Shown here: positions 8,846 to 22,111 of the stretch, one piece after another
How the letters are laid out: every line of letters begins with the position of its first letter
Position numbering within the stretch: position 1 is the first letter of the stretch
DNA from: Aphelocoma coerulescens
Lineage: Eukaryota > Chordata > Aves > Passeriformes > Corvidae
Direction: 5' to 3'
DNA length: 64,000 nucleotides
NCBI RefSeq assembly: GCF_041296385.1
Contig: NW_027183960.1
Span: 310,001 to 374,000 of the forward strand
Position numbers and translations under genes: made by a program
The notes under the pieces: model-generated
The model's database searches: none
What the model was told of the DNA's origin: nothing
Seen by the model: the letters and a program-made list of their open reading frames with translations, nothing else

Positions 8846-11055
8846 GAACAATGCTAAATATTAAAAGCTCTCGCTGTGCAGAGAAAGCTGGGATAATTTG
8901 AGAGTCCTTCCGTGTTTCGGTGGGGTCTCCTGAAACATCCATAGACAGCGAGGCCCGTGCAAAGAAATAGGGAGCCATTCATGAGAGAAGTTTCAGAGCT
9001 CTTTCTTCTCCAGCCACATGGGCGGGGCACTGCCAAAGAACTGAGCAGCCACGGCACAACCAGGGCCCTCCTGGCACAGGGCAACACAAAATAAGCAGTG
9101 CTGAACAGGATTAGGGCACATGTCAGCAGGGAGCAGGGAGACCCCGTGCCCAGGCCATGCCTCTACCCCAGGGTCCCCTCTCCCATGACCTCATGGCAGG
9201 GGGGAGGAACCCCAACACTTCCGGAGGTGTAGTCTCTCTCCTCCTCCTTGCAGCTGGCTCGTGGGCCCACATTCAGGGCCCCCACCTCGGTAGAAAATTC
9301 TCCCAATGTGCTCTGATGTTGAAAGAGTCAAGAAGAGAAGAAGGGAAAAAAAACCCCAAAGTCCCAGGAAAACAAAGTTCAACTCTCCATCTCCCCCCAG
9401 AGAAAAGGAGCTGAAAACTGGCTAAAAAGAAACAAAGTTGCTTCCTCTGCTCTTGCTGCAAGCAGGATGCAGAGGAGTGTGTATGTGTGTCCTTGAACAA
9501 ACGCTCTGAGAAGTTTGTCCGGTTTTTTTTCCTCTCCCCCCTCTCAGGCTCAGTTGAAAGGCACAGAAATGCACAAAGTTCACTTCTGGGCATAGAGCAG
9601 CAATAGGGGATACACATGATAAAGTCACCCCAAGACACAGGGACAGAGAATTCAGTGGAAAGACTCCGAGAATTCTGCTCCCAGAGAATTCTGCTCACAC
9701 TGACCCTTGTAGAAAGGGGACATCGTTCCCGGCAGCCTGTACTGAGCATGTGGCTCCTGAGTGGGGTTTGTTGTTTGGGAAACCTGCTCCGGCTTTTCCA
9801 TTCTTTCCTTCCAAACAGGAAAACTTCTCCTGGGGCTGTGTGCAGGCAGAGCCCTGAGGAGAGCAGGTGGCACATGGTGCGCTGGGCTGGGACAGCCAGC
9901 TGCAGAGCTCAAGGGAAGAAGCCCAAAGTGTCACAATGGCTCCTTGCCTTCACATGCAACACCTGGGTCACAATGGTCTCCTTGATTCCATGAGGCCCCA
10001 CTGTGTCACAATGGCTCCTTGGTTCCATCGGGTTCCGCAGTGTCACCATGGTCTCTTTTGATCCGCACTGTCATCATGGACAATTGGTTCCATGAGGCCC
10101 CGCAGTGTCACAATGGTCCCTTGCTTCCATAGGTTTGATGTTGTAACAATGGACTCCTTGCTTCTATGAGCTAGCCTGCTTTTTGCAGAGGTGTCTTTGG
10201 TTCCAACAAGGCCCCGCTGTGTCTCAGTGCACCCTGGCTTCCATGTGGATCTGGAGTATCACAAAGGCTCCTTGGTTCCACCAGGTCCTGCTGTGTCACA
10301 ATGGGTCCTGTGGTCCCCGAGGCCCTCCAAAGTCATCATGGAGGCTTGCTTCCATGAGGTTCCATTATGTGCCAGTGGTCATCTTGGTTCCAGGAGTTTC
10401 CTTAGTGTCACAATGCTCTCCATGCTTCCATGATTCCCCACAATGTCACAATGCTCTCCATGCTTCCATTAGGCCCTGCTTTGCCACAATGGTCCCCTTG
10501 TTTCCATGAGGCCCCGCTGTGTCACAATGGACCTATGGTTCCATGATGTTGCGTGGTGTCACCGTGCTCTTCTTGAATCCGCAGTGTAACCATGGACCAT
10601 TGGTTCCATGCGGCCTGGCCGTGTCACAATGGGCTCCGTGATTCCATGATTCCCCACGGTGTCACAATGGAGCCTTGTTTCTAGGAGGTTCTGTACTGTC
10701 ACAATTGCCTCCTTGATGCCATCAGCCCCTGCAGTGTCACAATGGCTCCTTGGTTCCATGAGGAACACAATAGCTTGGCATAAGCATTGAGCAACAGCTG
10801 CTGAACACACCTGGCAACATCTGCTTGCATCAAAAGAGGGCTTCAAGCTGACAATGGCACCAGCAGCTTCCATCTGCAACAGAGACCCAGGAAAGGACAG
10901 GCTGTGCCGGTTTGGACAAATGTGGAGGAAAATATCCTCTGATAGAAGGCAGGTTACACCCAGCCCTCCCCCACCAGCTTCGGGAAAAAAGAATTTTCCT
11001 GGGAAGAAAGTGAAAGAGATAAAAACCATTTTTTAACAAACACCCAGGAAAAGGA
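8846..11055 (+). repeat. Satellite unit 5 (2210 bp)
   Basis: Minisatellite 9929-10763. First unit beginning GAACAATG. Has CAGCCACGG, CTCGTGGG, CTCGGTAG and GTGCTCTGATG. Shares CTCGTGGG and GTGCTCTG with unit 9 at offset 8,845. Has a private CCGCAGTGTAACC near 10580. Confidence 0.97.
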
Positions 11056-13267
11056 GAACAATGCTAAATATTAAAAGCTCTCGCTGTGCAGAGAAAGCTG
11101 GGATAATTTGAGAGTCCTTCCGTGTTTCGGTGGGGTCTCCTGAAACATCCATAGACAGCGAGGCCCGTGCAAAGAAATAGGGAGCCATTCATGAGAGAAG
11201 TTTCAGAGCTCTTTCTTCTCCAGCCACATGGGCGGGGCACTGCCAAAGAACTGAGCAGCCACGGCACAACCAGGGCCCTCCTGGCACAGGGCAACACAAA
11301 ATAAGCAGTGCTGAACAGGATTAGGGCACATGTCAGCAGGGAGCAGGGAGACCCCGTGCCCAGGCCATGCCTCTACCCCAGGGTCCCCTCTCCCATGACC
11401 TCATGGCAGGGGGGAGGAACCCCAACACTTCCGGAGGTGTAGTCTCTCTCCTCCTCCTTGCAGCTGGCTCGTGGGCCCACATTCAGGGCCCCCACCTCGG
11501 TAGAAAATTCTCCCAATGTGGTCTGATGTTGAAAGAGTCAAGAAGAGAAGAAGGGAAAAAAAACCCCAAAGTCCCAGGAAAACAAAGTTCAACTCTCCAT
11601 CTCCCCCCAGAGAAAAGGAGCTGAAAACTGGCTAAAAAGAAACAAAGTTGCTTCCTCTGCTCTTGCTGCAAGCAGGATGCAGAGGAGTGTGTATGTGTGT
11701 CCTTGAACAAACGCTCTGAGAAGTTTGTCCGGTTTTTTTTCCCTCTCCCCCCTCTCAGGCTCAGTTGAAAGGCACAGAAATGCACAAAGTTCACTTCTGG
11801 GCATAGAGCAGCGATAGGGGATACACATGATAAAGTCACCCCAAGACACAGGGACAGAGAATTCAGTGGAAAGACTCCGAGAATTCTGCTCCCAGAGAAT
11901 TCTGCTCACCCTGACCCTTGTAGAAAGGGGACATCGTTCCCGGCAGCCTGTACTGAGCATGTGGCTCCTGAGTGGGGTTTGTTGTTTGGGAAACCTGCTC
12001 CGGCTTTTCCATTCTTTCCTTCCAAACAGGAAAACTTCTCCTGGGGCTGTGTGCAGGCAGAGCCCTGAGGAGAGCAGGTGGCACATGGTGCGCTGGGCTG
12101 GGACAGCCAGCTGCAGAGCTCAAGGGAAGAAGCCCAAAGTGTCACAATGGCTCCTTGCCTTCACATGCAACACCTGGGTCACAATGGTCTCCTTGATTCC
12201 ATGAGGCCCCACTGTGTCACAATGGCTCCTTGGTTCCATCGGGTTCTGCAGTGTCACCATGGTCTCTTTTGATCCGCACTGTCATCATGGACAATTGGTT
12301 CCATGAGGCCCCGCAGTGTCACAATGGTCCCTTGCTTCCATAGGTTTGATGTTGTAACAATGGACTCCTTGCTTCTATGAGCTAGCCTGCTTTTTGCAGA
12401 GGTGTCTTTGGTTCCAACAAGGCCCCGCTGTGTCTCAGTGCACCCTGGCTTCCATGTGGATCTGGAGCATCACAAAGGCTCCTTGGTTCCACCAGGTCCT
12501 GCTGTGTCACAATGGGTCCTGTGGTCCCTGAGGCCCTCCAAAGTCATCATGGAGGCTTGCTTCCATGAGGTTCCATTATGTGCCAGTGCTCATCTTGGTT
12601 CCAGGAGTTTCCTTAGTGTCACAATGCTCTCCATGCTTCCATGATTCCCCACAATGTCACAATGCTCTCCATGCTTCCATTAGGCCCTGCTTTGCCACAA
12701 TGGTCCCCTTGTTTCCATGAGGCCCCGCTGTGTCACAATGGACCTATGGTTCCATGATGTTGCGTGGTGTCACCGTGCTCTTCTTGAATCCGCCGTGTTA
12801 CCATGGACCATTGGTTCCATGCGGCCTGGCCGTGTCACAACGGGCTCCGTGATTCCATGATTCCCCACGGTGTCACAATGGAGCCTTGTTTCTAGGAGGT
12901 TCTGTACTGTCACAATTGCCTCCTTGATGCCATCAGCCCCTGCAGTGTCACAATGGCTCCTTGGTTCCATGAGGAACACAATAGCTTGGCATAAGCATTG
13001 AGCAACAGCTGCTGAACACACCTGGCAACATCTGCTTGCATCAAAAGAGGGCTTCAAGCTGACAATGGCACCAGCAGCTTCCATCTGCAACAGAGACCCA
13101 GGAAAGGACAGGCTGTGCCGGTTTGGACAAATGTGGAGGAAAATATCCTCTGATAGAAGGCAGGTTACACCCAGCCCTCCCCCACCAGCTTCGGGAAAAA
13201 AGAATTTTCCTGGGAAGAAAGTGAAAGAGATAAAACCTATTTTTTTAACAAACACAAAGGAAAAGGA
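11056..13267 (+). repeat. Satellite unit 6 (2212 bp)
   Basis: Minisatellite 12140-12974. The first half is almost the same as unit 10 (CAGCCACGG, CTCGTGGG, CTCGGTAG, T8CCC, GCGATAGG, TTCTGCAG). The second half switches to GTCCCTGAGG, AGTGCTCATC, CACAACGGGC and the CCTATTTTTTT/ACAAAGG tail shared with units 1 and 7. Confidence 0.97.
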
Positions 13268-15478
13268 TAACAATGCTAAATGTAAAAAGCTCTCGCTGTG
13301 CAGAGAAAGCTGGGATAATTTGAGAGTCCTTCCGTGTTTCGGTGGGGTCTCCTGAAACATCCATAGACAGCGAGGCCCGTGCAAAGAAATAGGGAGCCAT
13401 TCATGAGAGAAGTTTCAGAGCTCTTTCTTCTCCAGCCACATGGGCGGGGCACTGCCAAAGAACTGAGCAGTCACGGCACAACCAGGGCCCTCCTGGCACA
13501 GGGCAACACAAAATAAGCAGTGCTGAACAGGATTAGGGCACATGTCAGCAGGGAGCAGGGAGACCCCGTGCCCAGGCCATGCCTCTACCCCAGGGTCCCC
13601 TCTCCCATGACCTCATGGCAGGGGGGAGGAACCCCAACACTTCCGGAGGTGTAGTCTCTCTCCTCCTCCTTGCAGCTGGCTCATGGGCCCACATTCAGGG
13701 CCCCCACCTCAGTAGAAAATTCTCCCAATGTGGTCTGATGTTGAAAGAGTCAAGAAGAGAAGAAGGGAAAAAAAACCCCAAAGTCCCAGGAAAACAAAGT
13801 TCAACTCTCCATCTCCCCCCAGAGAAAAGGAGCTGAAAACTGGCTAAAAAGAAACAAAGTTGCTTCCTCTGCTCTTGCTGCAAGCAGGATGCAGAGGAGT
13901 GTGTATGTGTGTCCTTGAACAAACGCTCTGAGAAGTTTGTCCGGTTTTTTTTCCTCTCCCCCCTCTCAGGCTCAGTTGAAAGGCACAGAAATGCACAAAG
14001 TTCACTTCTGGGCATAGAGCAGCAATAGGGGATACACATGATAAAGTCACCCCAAGACACAGGGACAGAGAATTCAGTGGAAAGACTCCGAGAATTCTGC
14101 TCCCAGAGAATTCTGCTCACACTGACCCTTGTAGAAAGGGGACATCGTTCCCGGCAGCCTGTACTGAGCATGTGGCTCCTGAGTGGGGTTTGTTGTTTGG
14201 GAAACCTGCTCCGGCTTTTCCATTCTTTCCTTCCAAACAGGAAAACTTCTCCTGGGGCTGTGTGCAGGCAGAGCCCTGAGGAGAGCAGGTGGCACATGGT
14301 GCGCTGGGCTGGGACAGCCAGCTGCAGAGCTCAAGGGAAGAAGCCCAAAGTGTCACAATGGCTCCTTGCCTTCACATGCAACACCTGGGTCACAATGGTC
14401 TCCTTGATTCCATGAGGCCCCACTGTGTCACAATGGCTCCTTGGTTCCATCGGGTTCTGCAGTGTCACCATGGTCTCTTTTGATCCGCACTGTCATCATG
14501 GACAATTGGTTCCATGAGGCCCCGCAGTGTCACAATGGTCCCTTGCTTCCATAGGTTTGATGTTGTAACAATGGACTCCTTGCTTCTATGAGCTAGCCTG
14601 CTTTTTGCAGAGGTGTCTTTGGTTCCAACAAGGCCCCGCTGTGTCTCAGTGCACCCTGGCTTCCATGTGGATCTGGAGCATCACAAAGGCTCCTTGGTTC
14701 CACCAGGTCCTGCTGTGTCACAATGGGTCCTGTGGTCCCCGAGGCCCTCCAAAGTCATCATGGAGGCTTGCTTCCATGAGGTTCCATTATGTGCCAGTGC
14801 TCATCTTGGTTCCAGGAGTTTCCTTAGTGTCACAATGCTCTCCATGCTTCCATGATTCCCCACAATGTCACAATGCTCTCCATGCTTCCATTAGGCCCTG
14901 CTTTGCCACAATGGTCCCCTTGTTTCCATGAGGCCCCGCTGTGTCACAATGGACCTATGGTTCCATGATGTTGCGTGGTGTCACCGTGCTCTTCTTGAAT
15001 CCGCCGTGTTACCATGGACCATTGGTTCCATGCGGCCTGGCCGTGTCACAACGGGCTCCGTGATTCCATGATTCCCCACGGTGTCACAATGGAGCCTTGT
15101 TTCTAGGAGGTTCTGTACTGTCACAATTGCCTCCTTGATGCCATCAGCCCCTGCAGTGTCACAATGGCTCCTTGGTTCCATGAGGAACACAATAGCTTGG
15201 CATAAGCATTGAGCAACAGCTGCTGAACACACCTGGCAACATCTGCTTGCATCAAAAGAGGGCTTCAAGCTGACAATGGCACCAGCAGCTTCCATCTGCA
15301 ACAGAGACCCAGGAAAGGACAGGCTGTGCCGGTTTGGACAAATGTGGAGGAAAATATCCTCTGATAGAAGGCAGGTTACACCCAGCCCTCCCCCACCAGC
15401 TTCGGGAAAAAAGAATTTTCCTGGGAAGAAAGTGAAAGAGATAAAACCTATTTTTTTAACAAACACAAAGGAAAAGGA
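13268..15478 (+). repeat. Satellite unit 7 (2211 bp), near-copy of unit 1
   Basis: Minisatellite 14351-15185. Matches unit 1 at all catalogued sites except TTACACCCAG (C at 15381). Together with unit 8 it forms the second copy of a block of about 4.25 kb. Confidence 0.97.
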
Positions 15479-17690
15479 TAACAATGCTAAATGTAAAAAG
15501 CTCTCGCTGTGCAGAGAAAGCTGGGATAATTTGAGAGTCCTTCCGTGTTTCGGTGGGGTCTCCTGAAACATCCATAGACAGCGAGGCCCGTGCAAAGAAA
15601 TAGGGAGCCATTCATGAGAGAAGTTTCAGAGCTCTTTCTTCTCCAGCCACATGGGCGGGGCACTGCCAAAGAACTGAGCAGTCACGGCACAACCAGGGCC
15701 CTCCTGGCACAGGGCAACACAAAATAAGCAGTGCTGAACAGGATTAGGGCACATGTCAGCAGGGAGCAGGGAGACCCCGTGCCCAGGCCATGCCTCTACC
15801 CCAGGGTCCCCTCTCCCATGACCTCATGGCAGGGGGGAGGAACCCCAACACTTCCGGAGGTGTAGTCTCTCTCCTCCTCCTTGCAGCTGGCTCATGGGCC
15901 CACATTCAGGGCCCCCACCTCAGTAGAAAATTCTCCCAATGTGGTCTGATGTTGAAAGAGTCAAGAAGAGAAGAAGGGAAAAAAAACCCCAAAGTCCCAG
16001 GAAAACAAAGTTCAACTCTCCATCTCCCCCCAGAGAAAAGGAGCTGAAAACTGGCTAAAAAGAAACAAAGTTGCTTCCTCTGCTCTTGCTGCAAGCAGGA
16101 TGCAGAGGAGTGTGTATGTGTGTCCTTGAACAAACGCTCTGAGAAGTTTGTCCGGTTTTTTTTCCCTCTCCCCCCTCTCAGGCTCAGTTGAAAGGCACAG
16201 AAATGCACAAAGTTCACTTCTGGGCATAGAGCAGCGATAGGGGATACACATGATAAAGTCACCCCAAGACACAGGGACAGAGAATTCAGTGGAAAGACTC
16301 CGAGAATTCTGCTCCCAGAGAATTCTGCTCACCCTGACCCTTGTAGAAAGGGGACATCGTTCCCGGCAGCCTGTACTGAGCATGTGGCTCCTGAGTGGGG
16401 TTTGTTGTTTGGGAAACCTGCTCCGGCTTTTCCATTCTTTCCTTCCAAACAGGAAAACTTCTCCTGGGGCTGTGTGCAGGCAGAGCCCTGAGGAGAGCAG
16501 GTGGCACATGGTGCGCTGGGCTGGGACAGCCAGCTGCAGAGCTCAAGGGAAGAAGCCCAAAGTGTCACAATGGCTCCTTGCCTTCACATGCAACACCTGG
16601 GTCACAATGGTCTCCTTGATTCCATGAGGCCCCACTGTGTCACAATGGCTCCTTGGTTCCATCGGGTTCTGCAGTGTCACCATGGTCTCTTTTGATCCGC
16701 ACTGTCATCATGGACAATTGGTTCCATGAGGCCCCGCAGTGTCACAATGGTCCCTTGCTTCCATAGCTTTGATGTTGTAACAATGGACTCCTTGCTTCTA
16801 TGAGCTAGCCTGCTTTTTGCAGAGGTGTCTTTGGTTCCAACAAGGCCCCGCTGTGTCTCAGTGCACCCTGGCTTCCATGTGGATCTGGAGCATCACAAAG
16901 GCTCCTTGGTTCCACCAGGTCCTGCTGTGTCACAATGGGTCCTGTGGTCCCCGAGGCCCTCCAAAGTCATCATGGAGGCTTGCTTCCATGAGGTTCCATT
17001 ATGTGCCAGTGCTCATCTTGGTTCCAGGAGTTTCCTTAGTGTCACAATGCTCTCCATGCTTCCATGATTCCCCACAATGTCACAATGCTCTCCATGCTTC
17101 CATTAGGCCCTGCTTTGCCACAATGGTCCCCTTGTTTCCATGAGGCCCCGCTGTGTCACAATGGACCTATGGTTCCATGATGTTGCGTGGTGTCACCATG
17201 CTCTTCTTGAATCCGCCGTGTTACCATGGACCATTGGTTCCATGCGGCCTGGCCGTGTCACAACGGGCTCCGTGATTCCATGATTCCCCACGGTGTCACA
17301 ATGGAGCCTTGTTTCTAGGAGGTTCTGTACTGTCACAATTGCCTCCTTGATGCCATCAGCCCCTGCAGTGTCACAATGGCTCCTTGGTTCCATGAGGAAC
17401 ACAATAGCTTGGCATAAGCATTGAGCAACAGCTGCTGAACACACCTGGCAACATCTGCTTGCATCAAAAGAGGGCTTCAAGCTGACAATGGCACCAGCAG
17501 CTTCCATCTGCAACAGAGACCCAGGAAAGGACAGGCTGTGCCGGTTTGGACAAATGTGGAGGAAAATATCCTCTGATAGAAGGCAGGTTACATCCAGCCC
17601 TCCCCCACCAGCTTCGGGAAAAAAGAATTTTCCTGGGAAGAAAGTGAAAGAGATAAAAACTATTTTTTTAACAAACACAAAGGAAAAGGA
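15479..17690 (+). repeat. Satellite unit 8 (2212 bp), near-copy of unit 2
   Basis: Minisatellite 16563-17397. Carries CATAGCTTT (near 16766) and CACCATGCTC, as unit 2 does. It differs from unit 2 after about 17520: no extra G, CCGGTTTGG, TTACATCCAG and an AAAACTATTTTTTT/ACAAAGG tail. Confidence 0.97.
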
Positions 17691-19900
17691 TAACAATGCT
17701 AAATGTAAAAAGCTCTCGCTGTGCAGAGAAAGCTGGGATAATTTGAGAGTCCTTCCGTGTTTCGGTGGGGTCTCCTGAAACATCCATAGACAGCGAGGCC
17801 CGTGCAAAGAAATAGGGAGCCATTCTTGAGAGAAGTTTCAGAGCTCTTTCTTCTCCAGCCACATGGGCGGGGCACTGCCAAAGAACTGAGCAGTCACGGC
17901 ACAACCAGGGCCCTCCTGGCACAGGGCAACACAAAATAAGCAGTGCTGAACAGGATTAGGGCACATGTCAGCAGGGAGCAGGGAGACCCCGTGCCCAGGC
18001 CATGCCTCTACCCCAGGGTCCCCTCTCCCATGACCTCATGGCAGGGGGGAGGAACCCCAACACTTCCGGAGGTGTAGTCTCTCTCCTCCTCCTTGCAGCT
18101 GGCTCGTGGGCCCACATTCAGGGCCCCCACCTCAGTAGAAAATTCTCCCAATGTGCTCTGATGTTGAAAGAGTCAAGAAGAGAAGAAGGGAAAAAAAACC
18201 CCAAAGTCCCAGGAAAACAAAGTTCAACTCTCCATCTCCCCCCAGAGAAAAGGAGCTGAAAACTGGCTAAAAAGAAACAAAGTTGCTTCCTCTGCTCTTG
18301 CTGCAAGCAGGATGCAGAGGAGTGTGTATGTGTGTCCTTGAACAAACGCTCTGAGAAGTTTGTCCGGTTTTTTTTCCTCTCCCCCCTCTCAGGCTCAGTT
18401 GAAAGGCACAGAAATGCACAAAGTTCACTTCTGGGCATAGAGCAGCAATAGGGGATACACATGATAAAGTCACCCCAAGACACAGGGACAGAGAATTCAG
18501 TGGAAAGACTCCGAGAATTCTGCTCCCAGAGAATTCTGCTCACACTGACCCTTGTAGAAAGGGGACATCGTTCCCGGCAGCCTGTACTGAGCATGTGGCT
18601 CCTGAGTGGGGTTTGTTGTTTGGGAAACCTGCTCCGGCTTTTCCATTCTTTCCTTCCAAACAGGAAAACTTCTCCTGGGGCTGTGTGCAGGCAGAGCCCT
18701 GAGGAGAGCAGGTGGCACATGGTGCGCTGGGCTGGGACAGCCAGCTGCAGAGCTCAAGGGAAGAAGCCCAAAGTGTCACAATGGCTCCTTGCCTTCACAT
18801 GCAACACCTGGGTCACAATGGTCTCCTTGATTCCATGAGGCCCCACTGTGTCACAATGGCTCCTTGGTTCCATCGGGTTCCGCAGTGTCACCATGGTCTC
18901 TTTTGATCCGCACTGTCATCATGGACAATTGGTTCCATGAGGCCCCGCAGTGTCACAATGGTCCCTTGCTTCCATAGGTTTGATGTTGTAACAATGGACT
19001 CCTTGCTTCTATGAGCTAGCCTGCTTTTTGCAGAGGTGTCTTTGGTTCCAACAAGGCCCCGCTGTGTCTCAGTGCACCCTGGCTTCCATGTGGATCTGGA
19101 GTATCACAAAGGCTCCTTGGTTCCACCAGGTCCTGCTGTGTCACAATGGGTCCTGTGGTCCCCGAGGCCCTCCAAAGTCATCATGGAGGCTTGCTTCCAT
19201 GAGGTTCCATTATGTGCCAGTGGTCATCTTGGTTCCAGGAGTTTCCTTAGTGTCACAATGCTCTCCATGCTTCCATGATTCCCCACAATGTCACAATGCT
19301 CTCCATGCTTCCATTAGGCCCTGCTTTGCCACAATGGTCCCCTTGTTTCCATGAGGCCCCGCTGTGTCACAATGGACCTATGGTTCCATGATGTTGCGTG
19401 GTGTCACCGTGCTCTTCTTGAATCCGCCGTGTTACCATGGACCATTGGTTCCATGCGGCCTGGCCGTGTCACAATGGGCTCCGTGATTCCATGATTCCCC
19501 ACGGTGTCACAATGGAGCCTTGTTTCTAGGAGGTTCTGTACTGTCACAATTGCCTCCTTGATGCCATCAGCCCCTGCAGTGTCACAATGGCTCCTTGGTT
19601 CCATGAGGAACACAATAGCTTGGCATAAGCATTGAGAAACAGCTGCTGAACACACCTGGCAACATCTGCTTGCATCAAAAGAGGGCTTCAAGCTGACAAT
19701 GGCACCAGCAGCTTCCATCTGCAACAGAGACCCAGGAAAGGACAGGCTGTGCCGGTTTGGACAAATGTGGAGGAAAATATCCTCTGATAGAAGGCAGGTT
19801 ACACCCAGCCCTCCCCCACCAGCTTCGGGAAAAAAGAATTTTCCTGGGAAGAAAGTGAAAGAGATAAAAACCATTTTTTAACAAACACCCAGGAAAAGGA
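17691..19900 (+). repeat. Satellite unit 9 (2210 bp)
   Basis: Minisatellite 18774-19608. Begins in the proximal TAAATGTA form but has CATTCTTGAG (near 17825), the first unit in the window with this state. Then CTCGTGGG with CTCAGTAG, GTGCTCTG, GGAGTATCAC and GAGAAACAGC. It is a mosaic of unit 5-like and proximal-type segments. Confidence 0.97.
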
Positions 19901-22111
19901 GAACAATGCTAAATATTAAAAGCTCTCGCTGTGCAGAGAAAGCTGGGATAATTTGAGAGTCCTTCCGTGTTTCGGTGGGGTCTCCTGAAACATCCATAGA
20001 CAGCGAGGCCCGTGCAAAGAAATAGGGAGCCATTCATGAGAGAAGTTTCAGAGCTCTTTCTTCTCCAGCCACATGGGCGGGGCACTGCCAAAGAACTGAG
20101 CAGCCACGGCACAACCAGGGCCCTCCTGGCACAGGGCAACACAAAATAAGCAGTGCTGAACAGGATTAGGGCACATGTCAGCAGGGAGCAGGGAGACCCC
20201 GTGCCCAGGCCATGCCTCTACCCCAGGGTCCCCTCTCCCATGACCTCATGGCAGGGGGGAGGAACCCCAACACTTCCGGAGGTGTAGTCTCTCTCCTCCT
20301 CCTTGCAGCTGGCTCGTGGGCCCACATTCAGGGCCCCCACCTCGGTAGAAAATTCTCCCAATGTGGTCTGATGTTGAAAGAGTCAAGAAGAGAAGAAGGG
20401 AAAAAAAACCCCAAAGTCCCAGGAAAACAAAGTTCAACTCTCCATCTCCCCCCAGAGAAAAGGAGCTGAAAACTGGCTAAAAAGAAACAAAGTTGCTTCC
20501 TCTGCTCTTGCTGCAAGCAGGATGCAGAGGAGTGTGTATGTGTGTCCTTGAACAAACGCTCTGAGAAGTTTGTCCGGTTTTTTTTCCCTCTCCCCCCTCT
20601 CAGGCTCAGTTGAAAGGCACAGAAATGCACAAAGTTCACTTCTGGGCATAGAGCAGCGATAGGGGATACACATGATAAAGTCACCCCAAGACACAGGGAC
20701 AGAGAATTCAGTGGAAAGACTCCGAGAATTCTGCTCCCAGAGAATTCTGCTCACCCTGACCCTTGTAGAAAGGGGACATCGTTCCCGGCAGCCTGTACTG
20801 AGCATGTGGCTCCTGAGTGGGGTTTGTTGTTTGGGAAACCTGCTCCGGCTTTTCCATTCTTTCCTTGCAAACAGGAAAACTTCTCCTGGGGCTGTGTGCA
20901 GGCAGAGCCCTGAGGAGAGCAGGTGGCACATGGTGCGCTGGGCTGGGACAGCCAGCTGCAGAGCTCAAGGGAAGAAGCCCAAAGTGTCACAATGGCTCCT
21001 TGCCTTCACATGCAACACCTGGGTCACAATGGTCTCCTTGATTCCATGAGGCCCCACTGTGTCACAATGGCTCCTTGGTTCCATCGGGTTCTGCAGTGTC
21101 ACCATGGTCTCTTTTGATCCGCACTGTCATCATGGACAATTGGTTCCATGAGGCCCCGCAGTGTCACAATGGTCCCTTGCTTCCATAGGTTTGATGTTGT
21201 AACAATGGACTCCTTGCTTCTATGAGCTAGCCTGCTTTTTGCAGAGGTGTCTTTGGTTCCAACAAGGCCCCGCTGTGTCTCAGTGCACCCTGGCTTCCAT
21301 GTGGATCTGGAGCATCACAAAGGCTCCTTGGTTCCACCAGGTCCTGCTGTGTCACAATGGGTCCTGTGGTCCCCGAGGCCCTCCAAAGTCATCATGGAGG
21401 CTTGCTTCCATGAGGTTCCATTATGTGCCAGTGGTCATCTTGGTTCCAGGAGTTTCCTTAGTGTCACAATGCTCTCCATGCTTCCATGATTCCCCACAAT
21501 GTCACAATGCTCTCCATGCTTCCATTAGGCCCTGCTTTGCCACAATGGTCCCCTTGTTTCCATGAGGCCCCGCTGTGTCACAATGGACCTATGGTTCCAT
21601 GATGTTGCGTGGTGTCACCGTGCTCTTCTTGAATCCGCCGTGTAACCATGGACCATTGGTTCCATGCGGCCTGGCCGTGTCACAATGGGCTCCGTGATTC
21701 CATGATTCCCCACGGTGTCACAATGGAGCCTTGTTTCTAGGAGGTTCTGTACTGTCACAATTGCCTCCTTGATGCCATCAGCCCCTGCAGTGTCACAATG
21801 GCTCCTTGGTTCCATGAGGAACACAATAGCTTGGCATAAGCATTGAGCAACAGCTGCTGAACACACCTGGCAACATCTGCTTGCATCAAAAGAGGGCTTC
21901 AAGCTGACAATGGCACCAGCAGCTTCCATCTGCAACAGAGACCCAGGAAAGGACAGGCTGTGCCGGTTTGGACAAATGTGGAGGAAAATATCCTCTGATA
22001 GAAGGCAGGTTACACCCAGCCCTCCCCCACCAGCTTCGGGAAAAAAGAATTTTCCTGGGAAGAAAGTGAAAGAGATAAAAACCATTTTTTAACAAACACC
22101 CAGGAAAAGGA
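19901..22111 (+). repeat. Satellite unit 10 (2211 bp)
   Basis: Minisatellite 20985-21819. The first half copies unit 6. CCTTGCAAAC (near 20865) is shared only with unit 15. The second half has GTCCCCGAGG, AGTGGTCATC and GTGTAACC, and so leaves the unit 6 pattern inside the minisatellite. Confidence 0.97.
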
